64,000 nucleotides of DNA. It comes from Butyricimonas faecihominis (GTDB taxonomy: Bacteria; Bacteroidota; Bacteroidia; Bacteroidales; Marinifilaceae). Below, one piece after another: positions 18,024 to 25,909 of this stretch. Made by a program: the position numbers and the translations under genes. Positions within the stretch are counted from its first letter, which is position 1. Every line of letters starts with the position of its first letter. The notes under the pieces are model-generated. The model was not told the origin of the DNA. It did no database searches and was given only the letters and a program-made list of their open reading frames with translations. Location: contig NZ_AP028155.1 of assembly GCF_033096445.1 (NCBI RefSeq), positions 124,001-188,000 of the forward strand, given 5' to 3'.

Positions 18024-20644
18024 TGAACATTAGACAACTGGTTATTGTTTTCCTGATGGGCCTCTGCTTGTTGGGAAAAGGAGGAGAATTGTGTGCAACA
18101 GAAAAAGAGGACAGAAATTACCATGAGTTTGAGATCTGGCATAAACTTTTGGAGTATGATCTCTCTCCTGATGGTGAGTGGGGAATGTGGCGTATCCAGT
18201 ATGCCATGGGGATCGATTCTTTGCATATCTGTCATCTCCGTTCAGGTAAAGAGTATAAATATGCTTCGGCTTCAATGGCTGTATTTGCAGCGAATTCTCG
18301 TTGGATAGCGTTTTCAATGCCGGGGAATCATGATGTCTCTGCCGGGGTAGCTTATCAGACCTGTTTGCTTGATTTAGGATCAGGAACGGAAAAAATATTT
18401 AAGGGTGCAGAAAGTTTTTCCTTTACGAAAGATAGTCATTATCTTGTATTGAAAGGTCGTGCTGAAAAAGCAATGGAGTTGAATCTTTATCATTTAGAGA
18501 AAAAGTTCATCAAAACAATTGCAAATATTAATTCTTACGTGTTAGATCCCACGCATCAATATTTGGCTTATTTGTGTCGAAGTGCAGGAAGTGATGAAAG
18601 TCATTTAGAAATTATAAATCTTTCGGATTTCTGCACGATATTCCCAGAGATAGAACAAGCTACATACGAGAATTTGAAATGGGATACATGGGGACTGACA
18701 TTGGTAAGAGTATGTGCTGATAGTATTCCTGCACATCGTAATAGGGACATTAAAGTGCTTCGGAATATTGGAGGTAAATTGCGCCATTATTCATTGTCAG
18801 AAGATATGAAAAATAACTTGCCGGAGAATATGAAGGTAAGCGAGTTTTATACTCCACGTTGGTCTGCGGATGGAAAAGTACTGTTTTTTGGTTTGACTTC
18901 CAAGGCTCAAATCAAGTCTGCTGGTCCCAAGGTGGCTGTCGACATTTGGCATTGGCGAGATGGCGAGGTACAATCCAGGCAGAAAGACCGTTATTATGAA
19001 AATCGAATGAAAGCATTCCTATGTGCTTGGTGGCCGGAAGAAAAACGTTGGAAACAAGTTATTGACACTACCTTTTCTGGTGTGGCAGCCATTGCACCTA
19101 ATGGAGATTATGTATTGGCTGTAGATGACAAGCCCTATCGACCTCATTATCGGGAGGCACATCGTGATTGGTACTTGGTACATACCGTTACGGGGCAACG
19201 TATTCTTTTGTTAGAGAATACCATATTGTCGTTATCTTTTTCTCGTGAAGGGAAATATGTTTATTATTTCAAGGATAAAAATTGGTGGGCATATCATATT
19301 GCACGGGGAAAATTAATTAATTTGACGGATCAGCTTCCAGAAGAGTTGAGTGATGCATATTATGATGGTCCTATTGATATTGCACCTTCTTTCGGGGTAG
19401 CCGGATGGCTTACGGGAGATAAAGAATTCTGGTGCTATGATGAGTATGATATCTGGAGTATTGATCCCGTCACGTTAAAGACAAAACGACTTACGCAAGG
19501 ACGTGAGCAAGGTATTGTTTTTCGGTCCATGCAGCGGGGAAATCCGACGATTGATAAGGAGTTTTTATTGCGGGTTAAAGGTCGTGACGGACAAACGGGT
19601 GTATTTCGTTATGATCCGAAAGGACAACATCAACAATTATTGTATGGACCTTATAGCTATTCTCGTTTAGTAAAGGCTGGGGCTAAAGGAGGTTACCTGT
19701 TTGCTCGGGAAGATAATATTACTTCTTCAGAATTGTTTTATACAGATAAGGAGTTCCGTGTGGTACGATCTGTAGTTTCAACCCAAAGGCAAAGTGATTC
19801 ACTACGTTTTAGAAAAAGTGAGTTGATTCATTATCGGAATTCTCGAGGTCAGGAATTGCAAGGTGCTTTGTATTATCCCGTGAATTATCAGGAAGGACAA
19901 CAGTATCCGATGATCGTTCATCTTTATGAATTGTTATCTCATCGTCTGAATGTTTTCACGCATCCTTCCGCCCGGGAGACTTATAATATGATGAATTTCG
20001 TGTTGCAGGGTTATTTCGTCTTCCAACCGGACATTCGTTATGAGATAAATCATCCCGGAGAATCTGCGGCTGATTGTGTCATTGCTGCTGTTCAGGAGGT
20101 ATTGAAACGTGGGGATATAGATTCGATGCGTTTAGGATTGCTTGGACATAGTTGGGGGGCTTATCAGACCGCTTATATTATTTCTCAGACTCCGATGTTT
20201 GCTGCAGCCGTGGCTGGTGCTCCTCTTACGAATATGGTTAGTATGTACAATAGTATATACTGGGAAAATGGGCGTTCGAATCAGGAGATGTTTGAAACTG
20301 GACAGGCTCGTTTTCGTTTGCCTTGGTGGGAAATAGGGGAGGAGTATGTTAAAAATTCCCCGATATTTCAAGCACAAAGTATTCAGACTCCTTTGTTAAT
20401 GTCATTTGGTACGGATGATCGGGCTGTTGATTGGCGTCAAGGGTTGGAATTATATATCACGATGCGTCGCTTGGGAAAACCGTGTATATTGTTGGCTTAT
20501 AAAGGAGAGGGACATACCATTGGCTTGCTCGAGAATATGTTGGATCAAACGTCTCGTGTGATGGATTATTTTAACTACTATTTGAAAGGCGAACGACCGA
20601 AGAGTTGGATCTTGGAAGGTAAAAAATATTCCTTGGAAAACTAG
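18023..20644 (+). CDS. Prolyl oligopeptidase-family (S9) serine peptidase
   Basis: 873 residues with a signal peptide. The N-terminal two-thirds looks like a beta-propeller (WSADGKVLFFGL, KYVYYFKDKNWW). The C-terminal alpha/beta-hydrolase domain has the nucleophile in GHSWGAY (Ser about 711), Asp in GTDDRAVDW (about 798) and His in GEGHTIG (about 830). Its ATG overlaps the previous stop by one base (TAATG), so it is translationally coupled to the TlpA-like gene. It probably trims imported or captured peptides. The paralogous cluster at 50-60 kb has no such gene. Confidence 0.9.
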   Translation: MNIRQLVIVFLMGLCLLGKGGELCATEKEDRNYHEFEIWHKLLEYDLSPDGEWGMWRIQYAMGIDSLHICHLRSGKEYKYASASMAVFAANSRWIAFSMPGNHDVSAGVAYQTCLLDLGSGTEKIFKGAESFSFTKDSHYLVLKGRAEKAMELNLYHLEKKFIKTIANINSYVLDPTHQYLAYLCRSAGSDESHLEIINLSDFCTIFPEIEQATYENLKWDTWGLTLVRVCADSIPAHRNRDIKVLRNIGGKLRHYSLSEDMKNNLPENMKVSEFYTPRWSADGKVLFFGLTSKAQIKSAGPKVAVDIWHWRDGEVQSRQKDRYYENRMKAFLCAWWPEEKRWKQVIDTTFSGVAAIAPNGDYVLAVDDKPYRPHYREAHRDWYLVHTVTGQRILLLENTILSLSFSREGKYVYYFKDKNWWAYHIARGKLINLTDQLPEELSDAYYDGPIDIAPSFGVAGWLTGDKEFWCYDEYDIWSIDPVTLKTKRLTQGREQGIVFRSMQRGNPTIDKEFLLRVKGRDGQTGVFRYDPKGQHQQLLYGPYSYSRLVKAGAKGGYLFAREDNITSSELFYTDKEFRVVRSVVSTQRQSDSLRFRKSELIHYRNSRGQELQGALYYPVNYQEGQQYPMIVHLYELLSHRLNVFTHPSARETYNMMNFVLQGYFVFQPDIRYEINHPGESAADCVIAAVQEVLKRGDIDSMRLGLLGHSWGAYQTAYIISQTPMFAAAVAGAPLTNMVSMYNSIYWENGRSNQEMFETGQARFRLPWWEIGEEYVKNSPIFQAQSIQTPLLMSFGTDDRAVDWRQGLELYITMRRLGKPCILLAYKGEGHTIGLLENMLDQTSRVMDYFNYYLKGERPKSWILEGKKYSLEN

Positions 20645-20701
20645 GGGTGTTATGTGCAGTTACTTGAATTTCTAGTTGAGGAAAATTATATCGAAGGTGG
20701 G

Positions 20702-20738
20702 ATAACGTCCAGTTCTCAAATCGGGAACTGGACGTTAT
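20702..20738. terminator. Strong hairpin ending cluster 1
   Basis: ATAACGTCCAGTTC (20702-20715) and GAACTGGACGTTAT (20725-20738) form a perfect 14-bp stem around a 9-base loop, 57 bp after the peptidase stop. No T-run follows on either strand, so it may act as an RNA 3'-end stabiliser as much as a terminator. Confidence 0.65.
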
Positions 20739-21158
20739 GATTGAAGAAGATTTGGATTTACTTGATGCAGGTAAAAAATGACTGAAACCATTTTTAATAT
20801 GATACAGTTAAAAATTGTAATAGTTTCGGTAAAAAACGCCTACTCTTCCTAGAAATTTCATCTTAAAAGGTTTATGGTAAACAGAATTAACTTTTGTTGA
20901 AATTGAATCATACCTGAAGTTCAGCTTTCCAGTTTATGTAGAGAACCAAGTGTAATCTAACCGTGAAGTAATCGAGAAGCTACCTCTCGTTCGTTGCTTA
21001 TTCAGAGCTTAACCGGGGCTTATTCTATCCGGGCTGCATGAGCCACGAGTAAGCTCTGGATCAGTTTCGAAAAAGAGGTACCTTCTCTCTTCATTCTCGG
21101 TAGGATTACCATTACTTCTTTTATTTTAACGCGCACACGGGGAGCCGGATAATGATTT
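20739..21158. other. Gene-free stretch between cluster 1 and the element
   Basis: No convincing open frame on either strand. The right part holds a large nested inverted repeat (20952-21109, listed separately). The left part (20739-20950) is A+T-rich with no feature I can name. Confidence 0.6.
20952..21109. other. 158-bp nested imperfect palindrome, possible structured RNA
   Basis: Three pairs of arms nest symmetrically. GTAATCTAACCG (20952) faces CGGTAGGATTAC (21098-21109) with 10 of 12 matches. GAGAAGCTACCTCT (20974-20987) faces AGAGGTACCTTCTC (21074-21087) with 13 of 14. CAGAGCTTA (21003-21011) faces TAAGCTCTG (21050-21058) perfectly. The unpaired spacers are equal on both sides (10/10 and 15/15 bases), with a 38-base centre rich in GGGCT. 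It lies just outside the left repeat of the element. It could be a structured RNA, a remnant of an earlier insertion or a recombination site; nothing in it identifies a known family. Confidence 0.55.
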
Positions 21159-21216
21159 GGTTTACATCTTGGTTTACACGGGGGATTTTGCTTACATCAT
21201 TGCTTACATGAGGGGG
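21159..21216. repeat. Two GGTTTAC-type direct repeats at the left attachment region
   Basis: Two related units lie in tandem: 21159-21184 (GGTTTACATCTTGGTTTACA then CGGGGG) and 21189-21216 (TGCTTACATCATTGCTTACA then TGAGGGGG). The same unit occurs at the element's right end (40424-40451), and a diverged one lies just inside its left end (21407-21428). Paired short repeats flanking the core are what arm-type binding sites of tyrosine integrases look like; the function is inferred. Confidence 0.55.
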
Positions 21217-21231
21217 TAAAAACCATGAAAA

Positions 21232-21262
21232 TGGCCTGAAATGAAAAAAGCACCTACAATCG
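21232..21262 (-). terminator. tRNA-Gly terminator, left copy
   Basis: On the reverse strand AAAGCACTTAC and GTAGGTGCTTT form an 11-bp stem (one G-T pair) around GATT, followed by TTTT. It is identical in the right copy. Confidence 0.85.
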
Positions 21263-21280
21263 TAAGTGCTTTAAAATGAG

Positions 21281-21353
21281 AGCGGAAAACGGGACTCAAA
21301 CCCGCGACCCCCAGCTTGGAAGGCTAGTGCTCTATCGACTGAGCTATTTCCGC
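21281..21353 (-). tRNA. tRNA-Gly (anticodon TCC), left copy
   Basis: The 73-nt cloverleaf closes cleanly: acceptor GCGGAAA with TTTCCGC, anticodon stem CTAGC with GCTGG around loop CTTCCAA, and T-stem GCGGG with CCCGT. CCA is not encoded. This copy is identical to the right one but has element sequence upstream in place of tRNA-Tyr. Whether it is expressed depends on a promoter inside the element, which I cannot identify. Confidence 0.95.
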
Positions 21354-21804
21354 AATCTATTTATTTATAATCACTTACAACTTGGTAAATGTCTTTTTAT
21401 TTCTGTGGTTTACCTGTTGGTTTACCTCAATGTAAAATCAGAAATGAAGTAATTTGTTTTGCAAATATTTAAATATCAATATATTATTGTTGATGTTTTC
21501 ATTCCCAATTTTGATGAAAATCATGAATTTTTTTTATGATTTTACCTAGTTGGTAATAAAAATTTCTCATAAAATTCATAAGATAATGAGTAAAAATGAT
21601 GTTCTACTGATTATCTCATCCTCTACACTTCAATAGTATTTATATCTTATATATTACAGATTGAAGTGTTGGTGGTTGGTATTTAGCTAGTGTTGCTCAT
21701 AGGTCATTATTTTTAAAGTTATCAACTATCCTTTTATAGATGTGTGGTTGAATAGGAACTTAAATAAAATGCTTATGATTCACATTTAGTTTCTTCCATT
21801 AATC
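21354..21804. other. Gene-free left end of the element with palindromes
   Basis: No supported gene. It holds the GGTTTAC pair at 21407-21428, an 8-bp inverted repeat AAAATCAT/ATGATTTT at 21517-21543, and a 45-bp palindrome at 21625-21669 with perfect 10-bp arms (ACACTTCAAT and ATTGAAGTGT) around an A+T core. The last has the same overall length as the GGACAA/TTGTCC repeat family elsewhere in the element but different arms. Confidence 0.55.
21407..21428. repeat. GGTTTAC pair just inside the left end
   Basis: GGTTTACCTGTTGGTTTACC is a diverged copy of the unit found at 21159, 21189 and 40424. Its place about 55 bp inside the element boundary suits an integrase arm site. Confidence 0.5.
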
Positions 21805-22491
21805 TCATTCCATATTATCTTCTTTCAATTGTTTTTGGAGTATTTTTAAGGGTATAGATGCAGCTATATAACATGAATCTATCTCTTGTATATATTCATA
21901 TATAAGCATAACATCTCTTTCTAGGAACTCTTTTTGATCTTTATTTTTCAATCGAGAAATGAAGCTCCCATGCTCTAGTGATATAATATTTAAATAATAT
22001 TCATTATATATAGAATCCTGTTCCCAATCAGCTAATGTTACTTGAATGTTTTTCATTTCTTCTGGGGTGTAGATTTGTAGAATTGTAATGCTATCTGTAT
22101 CATTAACATTATCATGATCATGATTTATATAGGAAACTTCAATTGATCCCATGATGTTGTTATTATCATCAGGGATAAATATTATCTTTGTGAAGATGTG
22201 ATTTACTTGATTCCATGTGAGTGATGCATTACTAAGCTTAGCAATTAGATTCTTTCTTTCCATTGGGGATAGGAGAGTATCTTCTTGCATTTTATCATAT
22301 ATATTGATATTAGATGTGATTCTGTGCTGTGCTTCTGTGTATATGTCCAAGTCTTTACTATTATATCCAGATATAATGGTATCTAGAGCTATATTGTAGT
22401 TATTAAATTGCGAACTTGTTTTGGTGTTACAAGCATTAAAGGAGATGATAAGGAAAAGGAATGTAATTATGATATTAGATTGTGTTTTCAT
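21805..22491 (-). CDS. Lipoprotein of unknown function
   Basis: 228 residues with a lipoprotein signal (FLIISFNACNTK). The mature part is helical and rich in Asn, Ile and Asp, with no motif I know. It is the leftmost gene of the element and faces its left end. One of the 45-bp palindromic repeats (22496-22540) ends 5 bp before its start codon and so occupies its promoter or leader. The A+T-rich codon use matches the rest of the element. Confidence 0.65.
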   Translation of the reverse strand: MKTQSNIIITFLFLIISFNACNTKTSSQFNNYNIALDTIISGYNSKDLDIYTEAQHRITSNINIYDKMQEDTLLSPMERKNLIAKLSNASLTWNQVNHIFTKIIFIPDDNNNIMGSIEVSYINHDHDNVNDTDSITILQIYTPEEMKNIQVTLADWEQDSIYNEYYLNIISLEHGSFISRLKNKDQKEFLERDVMLIYEYIQEIDSCYIAASIPLKILQKQLKEDNME

Positions 22492-22495
22492 CGTG

Positions 22496-22540
22496 GGACA
22501 GTTTTATTTGATTTTATATATGATTGATATGTTTTTGTCC
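22496..22540. repeat. 45-bp palindromic repeat, copy R1
   Basis: Begins GGACAG and ends TTTTTGTCC with a TATATATGATT core. It belongs to a family with R2 (26233), R3 (28482), R4 (31814) and R5 (35007). It sits immediately upstream of the lipoprotein start. Confidence 0.65.
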
Positions 22541-22973
22541 TGTATATAGATATGAAATATAGATATTATAAAGTTAGTATAGGGATTAGAAAATTTAGTA
22601 ATAAAGATTCAGTTTGTAAACTAATTGAATTGAGCTGTACAAACTTGTAGTGGCATCTGACCACCATCCTGTAGTTTCTTTATTAAATTCTCACTTATTT
22701 TCATAATATTAATTTTTAATTTTAAATTTTAATTACAAACTCTTAATCTTGAATTATTTACAAAAATAAAACTTTTTAACCTTGTTTCCTAGTAACCTTG
22801 TAAAATTTTAATTTACAAGATGTTGTGTTATTTTATCTAATTTCTTAATCTCTATGATATAGCTTTTATAGATTTATATATCTAAGAGAGGTATCTGCTT
22901 ATTTTTCATAATTCATATTATTTCAATTGTTGTTATTTTATTATATTTGCTGTTATTAATTAAATCTTATATT
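22541..22973. other. A+T-rich intergenic stretch with a gene remnant
   Basis: No full gene. It contains a 27-codon fragment at 22621-22704 (listed separately) and a -7-like TATATTTG at 22942-22949 serving the gene at 22974. The segment from 22939 to about 22964 is repeated almost exactly before the other forward gene at 26322, which suggests a shared promoter. Confidence 0.5.
22621..22704 (-). pseudogene. 27-codon fragment resembling the start of a crAss-like phage protein
   Basis: Reads MKISENLIKKLQDGGQMP followed by nine more residues and a stop. From memory, short N-terminal stretches with LQ-GGQM occur in small virion-associated proteins of crAss-like phages. Only the first third of such a protein is present. 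It lies 80 bp from repeat R1. It could also be a tiny intact gene or chance; a profile search would decide. Confidence 0.35.
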
Positions 22974-23183
22974 ATGAATTGTCCTAATCAAGAATGCCAG
23001 AGTGATATTTTCGATATTAATGAAACATATATAAATGGGAAAGATTATATTGTCATAACTTGTAGCAACTGTAATGCCCATATTGGAGTATTTCCAGATC
23101 CCCAACCTCTTCTTGACAAGATCAAAGAACTTGAAAGTAAGATTGAGGATTTAGAAAGTAGAATTAGTGATCTAGAGGGTTAG
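22974..23183 (+). CDS. Small zinc-ribbon plus coiled-coil protein
   Basis: From the ATG at 22974 the product has 69 residues: CPNQEC and CSNCNAHIG provide two CxxC-type pairs that should bind zinc. A heptad-rich tail (LLDKIKELESKIEDLESRI) should form a coiled coil and probably a dimer. The promoter-like TATATTTG at 22942-22949 fits this start and excludes the earlier ATG at 22947. This shape suits a small nucleic-acid- or protein-binding regulator. It converges with the genes on the opposite strand. Confidence 0.65.
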   Translation: MNCPNQECQSDIFDINETYINGKDYIVITCSNCNAHIGVFPDPQPLLDKIKELESKIEDLESRISDLEG

Positions 23184-23458
23184 GATCTAATTCCTTTCTC
23201 TCTATTACATAACTTTTAGGTATCTCTATAAAATTCTTTGCCATAGAGTTTGGGATGCATATTCCATATATACTGGATGCCAAAACTATTACTTTATCAT
23301 TTTCTGCTATTAAAAATCCTACTGTAGTAGTTGGGGTATTGATTTTGAAAATATTGAGTATTCGGATCTAAAGAGATTCCATCTCTATGTTGTACATAAG
23401 TTCCATCCCATGTTACTTGCATGAGAGGTGTTTGTTTTATTTCGTTATTCATACTCAT
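23164..23458 (-). pseudogene. Frameshifted small gene (MQVTW family)
   Basis: Frame one gives 53 residues starting MSMNNEIKQTPLMQVTW and running out soon after SLDPNTQYF. A second frame, overlapping from about 23350, continues with sensible protein (TPTTTVGFLIAENDKVIV, then MAKNFIEIPKSYVIERKEL) to a stop at 23164. A single-base change near the run TATTTTCAAAATC would join them. The first part resembles the 115-residue protein at 26647-26994 (shared QVTW near residue 15), and both have the same leader before the ATG. It is either a broken gene or a programmed frameshift. Confidence 0.5.
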
Positions 23459-23465
23459 GTTCATT

Positions 23466-23648
23466 TTAAATTGTTAGTTTTTCAGGAGGAAGTTCATAAT
23501 GTATAAACCCATCTATATAATCCTCTTCTGATAGATTATGTTCTCTTATATATTCATCAAATTCTTCTTGAGAATAAAATACCATATATTCTTCTGTTGC
23601 TTTGAGCATTAAGGTTAAAGCATATCCACTTCCAATATTCATAATCAT
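23466..23648 (-). CDS. Small acidic protein, NLSEEDY family
   Basis: 60 residues (the ATG at 23642 is an alternative start). The segment EEFDEYIREHNLSEEDYIDG matches the protein encoded at 23822-24040, which has EYLKVNNLSEGEYEDG, so these are paralogs. The ATG overlaps the preceding stop (ATGA). The function is unknown. Confidence 0.5.
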   Translation of the reverse strand: MIMNIGSGYALTLMLKATEEYMVFYSQEEFDEYIREHNLSEEDYIDGFIHYELPPEKLTI

Positions 23649-23794
23649 TCATTTTTATTATTTAGATTATTAGTTTCTTCTGGGAGAGGAATAATATTTT
23701 CTTCTTCTTTTATCTCTGGATCAGATAATACTGGGAAAATGACATCATTACCTTCATCATCTTTAATCCAAACAATAGGGCAAGGTATAAACAT
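23645..23794 (-). CDS. Small acidic protein (49 residues)
   Basis: Starts MFIPCPIVWIKDDEGNDVIF, ends LNNKNE, and is rich in Glu and Pro. It lies between two related small genes, overlaps the next start by 4 bp, and has the same A-rich leader (AAATAATAAAAATGAATAA) as its neighbours. No known family. Confidence 0.45.
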   Translation of the reverse strand: MFIPCPIVWIKDDEGNDVIFPVLSDPEIKEEENIIPLPEETNNLNNKNE

Positions 23795-23821
23795 ATTTAT
23801 TCATTTTTATTATTTGAATTA

Positions 23822-24040
23822 TTATTTTTCTTCTGGAAAAAGAGGTATATTCTCAAATAATGGATCTGGAACAGTTATGAATAATATTCCATCTTCATAT
23901 TCTCCTTCTGATAGATTATTTACTTTTAAATATTCAAAGCTTTCTTTACGTGTTTTAAAACATTTGCATTCCCCAGTAATTTTATTTTCTATAGAATATA
24001 ATATTCCTAAATGTTCATATTCATCATCATTCTCTTCCAT
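23822..24040 (-). CDS. Small acidic protein, NLSEGEY family
   Basis: 72 residues, very acidic, with KTRKESFEYLKVNNLSEGEY and a C-terminal DGILFITVPDPLFENIP. It is a paralog of the product of 23466-23648; its tail also resembles that of the 49-residue protein between them. It shares the duplicated leader. The function is unknown; small acidic proteins of mobile elements are sometimes inhibitors of host nucleases, but nothing here proves that. Confidence 0.55.
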   Translation of the reverse strand: MEENDDEYEHLGILYSIENKITGECKCFKTRKESFEYLKVNNLSEGEYEDGILFITVPDPLFENIPLFPEEK

Positions 24041-24042
24041 AA

Positions 24043-24198
24043 TTATTCATTTTTATTATTTAACATTGTAGCTCCTCCAATTGCTGTGGGAACTGTAGCA
24101 TATCCATATTTACTAATTGCATTTATAAATTTACCACTATCTATTAACTGTAGAATTTCTGCCCCTGTTAGTGTGTTTAAATTACATTCATTATTCAT
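24043..24198 (-). CDS. Small protein (51 residues)
   Basis: Begins MNNECNLNTLTGAEILQLID and continues with KYGYATVPTAIGG to LNNKNE. Its ATG overlaps the previous stop by one base (TAATG). The last codons are the same NNKNE repeat that ends the 49-residue protein, because the repeated A-rich leader of the next gene doubles as coding sequence. No known function. Confidence 0.45.
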   Translation of the reverse strand: MNNECNLNTLTGAEILQLIDSGKFINAISKYGYATVPTAIGGATMLNNKNE

Positions 24199-24584
24199 TA
24201 ATTAGTTTCTTTTGGAATAAATTTCTTTGTATCTAGGAATTCAATAATTTCATTATATTTATCATTATCTAATAATTTATAAAACTTGGAAGCTGTAATT
24301 ATATATTCCTTAAGTTCTGATAGATTCTGAATATTAACTTTATCCAATTTGTTTTGGACTAGTCTTATTTCTTCTCTATTCTTATATTCAGAATAGTTTG
24401 TGTTATATCTTCCAAGATCTTTAAACATAAGGTATAATAAATTTAGATTATCCTTATTTACCTCACATAATAATTCATCTTTATTGAAAAAATCAAATAT
24501 ATTAGTGACTACATCAAAATTAGATTTGGCAGAATTATAAAATGTAACAAGTTTAAGTTCATTTAAATTATCATTTGGACTCAT
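24198..24584 (-). CDS. Hypothetical helical protein (128 residues)
   Basis: All-helical by appearance, rich in Asn, Lys and Leu (LNLLYLMFKDLGRYNTNY, EIIEFLDTKKFIPKE). It starts inside the end of the 433-residue gene (14-bp overlap), so the two are coupled. Such tight coupling next to a metalloprotease-motif protein would suit an immunity or chaperone partner; that is inference only. Confidence 0.55.
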   Translation of the reverse strand: MSPNDNLNELKLVTFYNSAKSNFDVVTNIFDFFNKDELLCEVNKDNLNLLYLMFKDLGRYNTNYSEYKNREEIRLVQNKLDKVNIQNLSELKEYIITASKFYKLLDNDKYNEIIEFLDTKKFIPKETN

Positions 24585-25872
24585 TGCTCATATTCATTAA
24601 TGATTTAACACCTAAAAATCCGGGAATCACACTTGGAGCCAATTTAATTCCTTCAATCAATGTTTTATTATTTGAATCTACTCCTTTTATAAAATGTCTT
24701 TTATTTTCAATTATAAATTGTTTAGCTTCTTCATCAGTTAAATCTCTAGTTCCAATTTTATGTTTTACTCTAAATGCCCATAAATCTGAATGTAATTCAT
24801 CTCCACTTGCAGCCCATTCATTAGAAGTATTTAAGAATTTACTTAATTTATTTCCTACATTAGTATTAGCATTTAGCTTTCCATAAGTTCCACTAGAGTT
24901 TAAAACATCTAATGACACTCCATAATTATTTTGTAATAAATGTGTTGCCTCATGGTTAGAAGTTCTTCTAATCTCCTTGGGTTTTCTTAAAATTCCAGAG
25001 TTATCTCTACGTTTTATAGCTATATCATTATATCCTTGAGAATCATCAAAATATCCTGTTATAGACTTATTTTTTAAATTTTCTTTTACAGAGCCTAAGT
25101 CGGATTCTCCTTTATATTGATAATGATTTCTTTTAGGACTGTTGTCATATAAAATAAACCTATTTATTTCTTCTCCATCCGAATCAAGCATATAACTATA
25201 TTTATCTCTAACATTTAATCCAGAATTTTTAATTCTTTTTGCAATATTAGGATCAAGATCATATTTAACTAATTCTGGCATATATGGAGAATCTTTATAT
25301 ATTTTATATTTAGATAGATCAGAACTGCCATTCCACATTTGAATTACTTCGTCAATTCCTTTTTGGAAAGCTTTATCTTGTTGTTTTGTTATGATTTTTT
25401 CTCCTACTTTTGTTTTGGATGCTAGTTTATATAATTCATCTGGAAGTTTAGAAACTTTAGAAAGTTTTCCAGCACCATAAGGTAACATCTCCAACCCAGC
25501 TTGTACACCACCACTAACATAATCACCCTTAGCTGCACTAATCCCAGCATCACCCAAACCTAACACCATCCCTGCAGCTGGATTTAACATAGAAGTCCCA
25601 ACTGCTGCATAATCTCTTAAATCCAATCCAACTTGTTTCAATTTATCTCCAAAATCTTGAATCTGTTTTAATGTATGATTAAGATTATTTGCTTCTCTAA
25701 TATCTTTAGAAGGAGCTTGAGATAAATAAGTCCTATTATCTGGAAGCTCCTTTTCTTCTTTCTTCTTCAATCTAGGTTCTAGTTTACTATTTATTCTAGT
25801 ATTATCTCTAGGCTGAGTTTTCTCTTTTAATCCTCTTGAGTAAGAATTTACTTTATCAAAATCTAAAGCCAT
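24571..25872 (-). CDS. Element protein with HExxH motif and DFDKVNSY start
   Basis: 433 residues. It opens with MALDFDKVNSYSRGLKEK, a start shared with the 278-residue protein at 27280-28116. Residues about 88-135 are Gly/Ala-rich and hydrophobic (LNPAAGMVLGLGDAGISAA), as in phage-delivered or membrane-active proteins. The C-terminal half carries HEATH at 307-311, a minimal zinc-metallopeptidase motif, followed by a Trp/Glu/His-rich stretch (NEWAASGDELHSDLWAFR) that could hold the third ligand. It heads an operon of six to seven small genes. It could be a virion-associated protein, a toxin or a lysis factor. Confidence 0.6.
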   Translation of the reverse strand: MALDFDKVNSYSRGLKEKTQPRDNTRINSKLEPRLKKKEEKELPDNRTYLSQAPSKDIREANNLNHTLKQIQDFGDKLKQVGLDLRDYAAVGTSMLNPAAGMVLGLGDAGISAAKGDYVSGGVQAGLEMLPYGAGKLSKVSKLPDELYKLASKTKVGEKIITKQQDKAFQKGIDEVIQMWNGSSDLSKYKIYKDSPYMPELVKYDLDPNIAKRIKNSGLNVRDKYSYMLDSDGEEINRFILYDNSPKRNHYQYKGESDLGSVKENLKNKSITGYFDDSQGYNDIAIKRRDNSGILRKPKEIRRTSNHEATHLLQNNYGVSLDVLNSSGTYGKLNANTNVGNKLSKFLNTSNEWAASGDELHSDLWAFRVKHKIGTRDLTDEEAKQFIIENKRHFIKGVDSNNKTLIEGIKLAPSVIPGFLGVKSLMNMSNESK

Positions 25873-25909
25873 TTCTTCATATTTATGTTTAAATTATTAG
25901 TTATTTTGT

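Larger units (their letters stand above)
21204..21353. repeat. Left attachment repeat (150 bp, identical to 40439-40588)
   Basis: Base-for-base comparison shows 150 identical bases with the right copy. The repeat runs from TTACATGAGGGGG through the tRNA-Gly terminator to the first base of tRNA-Gly. To its right the sequence is element DNA; to its left is chromosome. Confidence 0.9.

Noticed and set aside
23645-24062. CRISPR array
   Set aside because: The three A-rich repeats are unevenly spaced, lie at gene starts and are partly coding; no cas genes are present.
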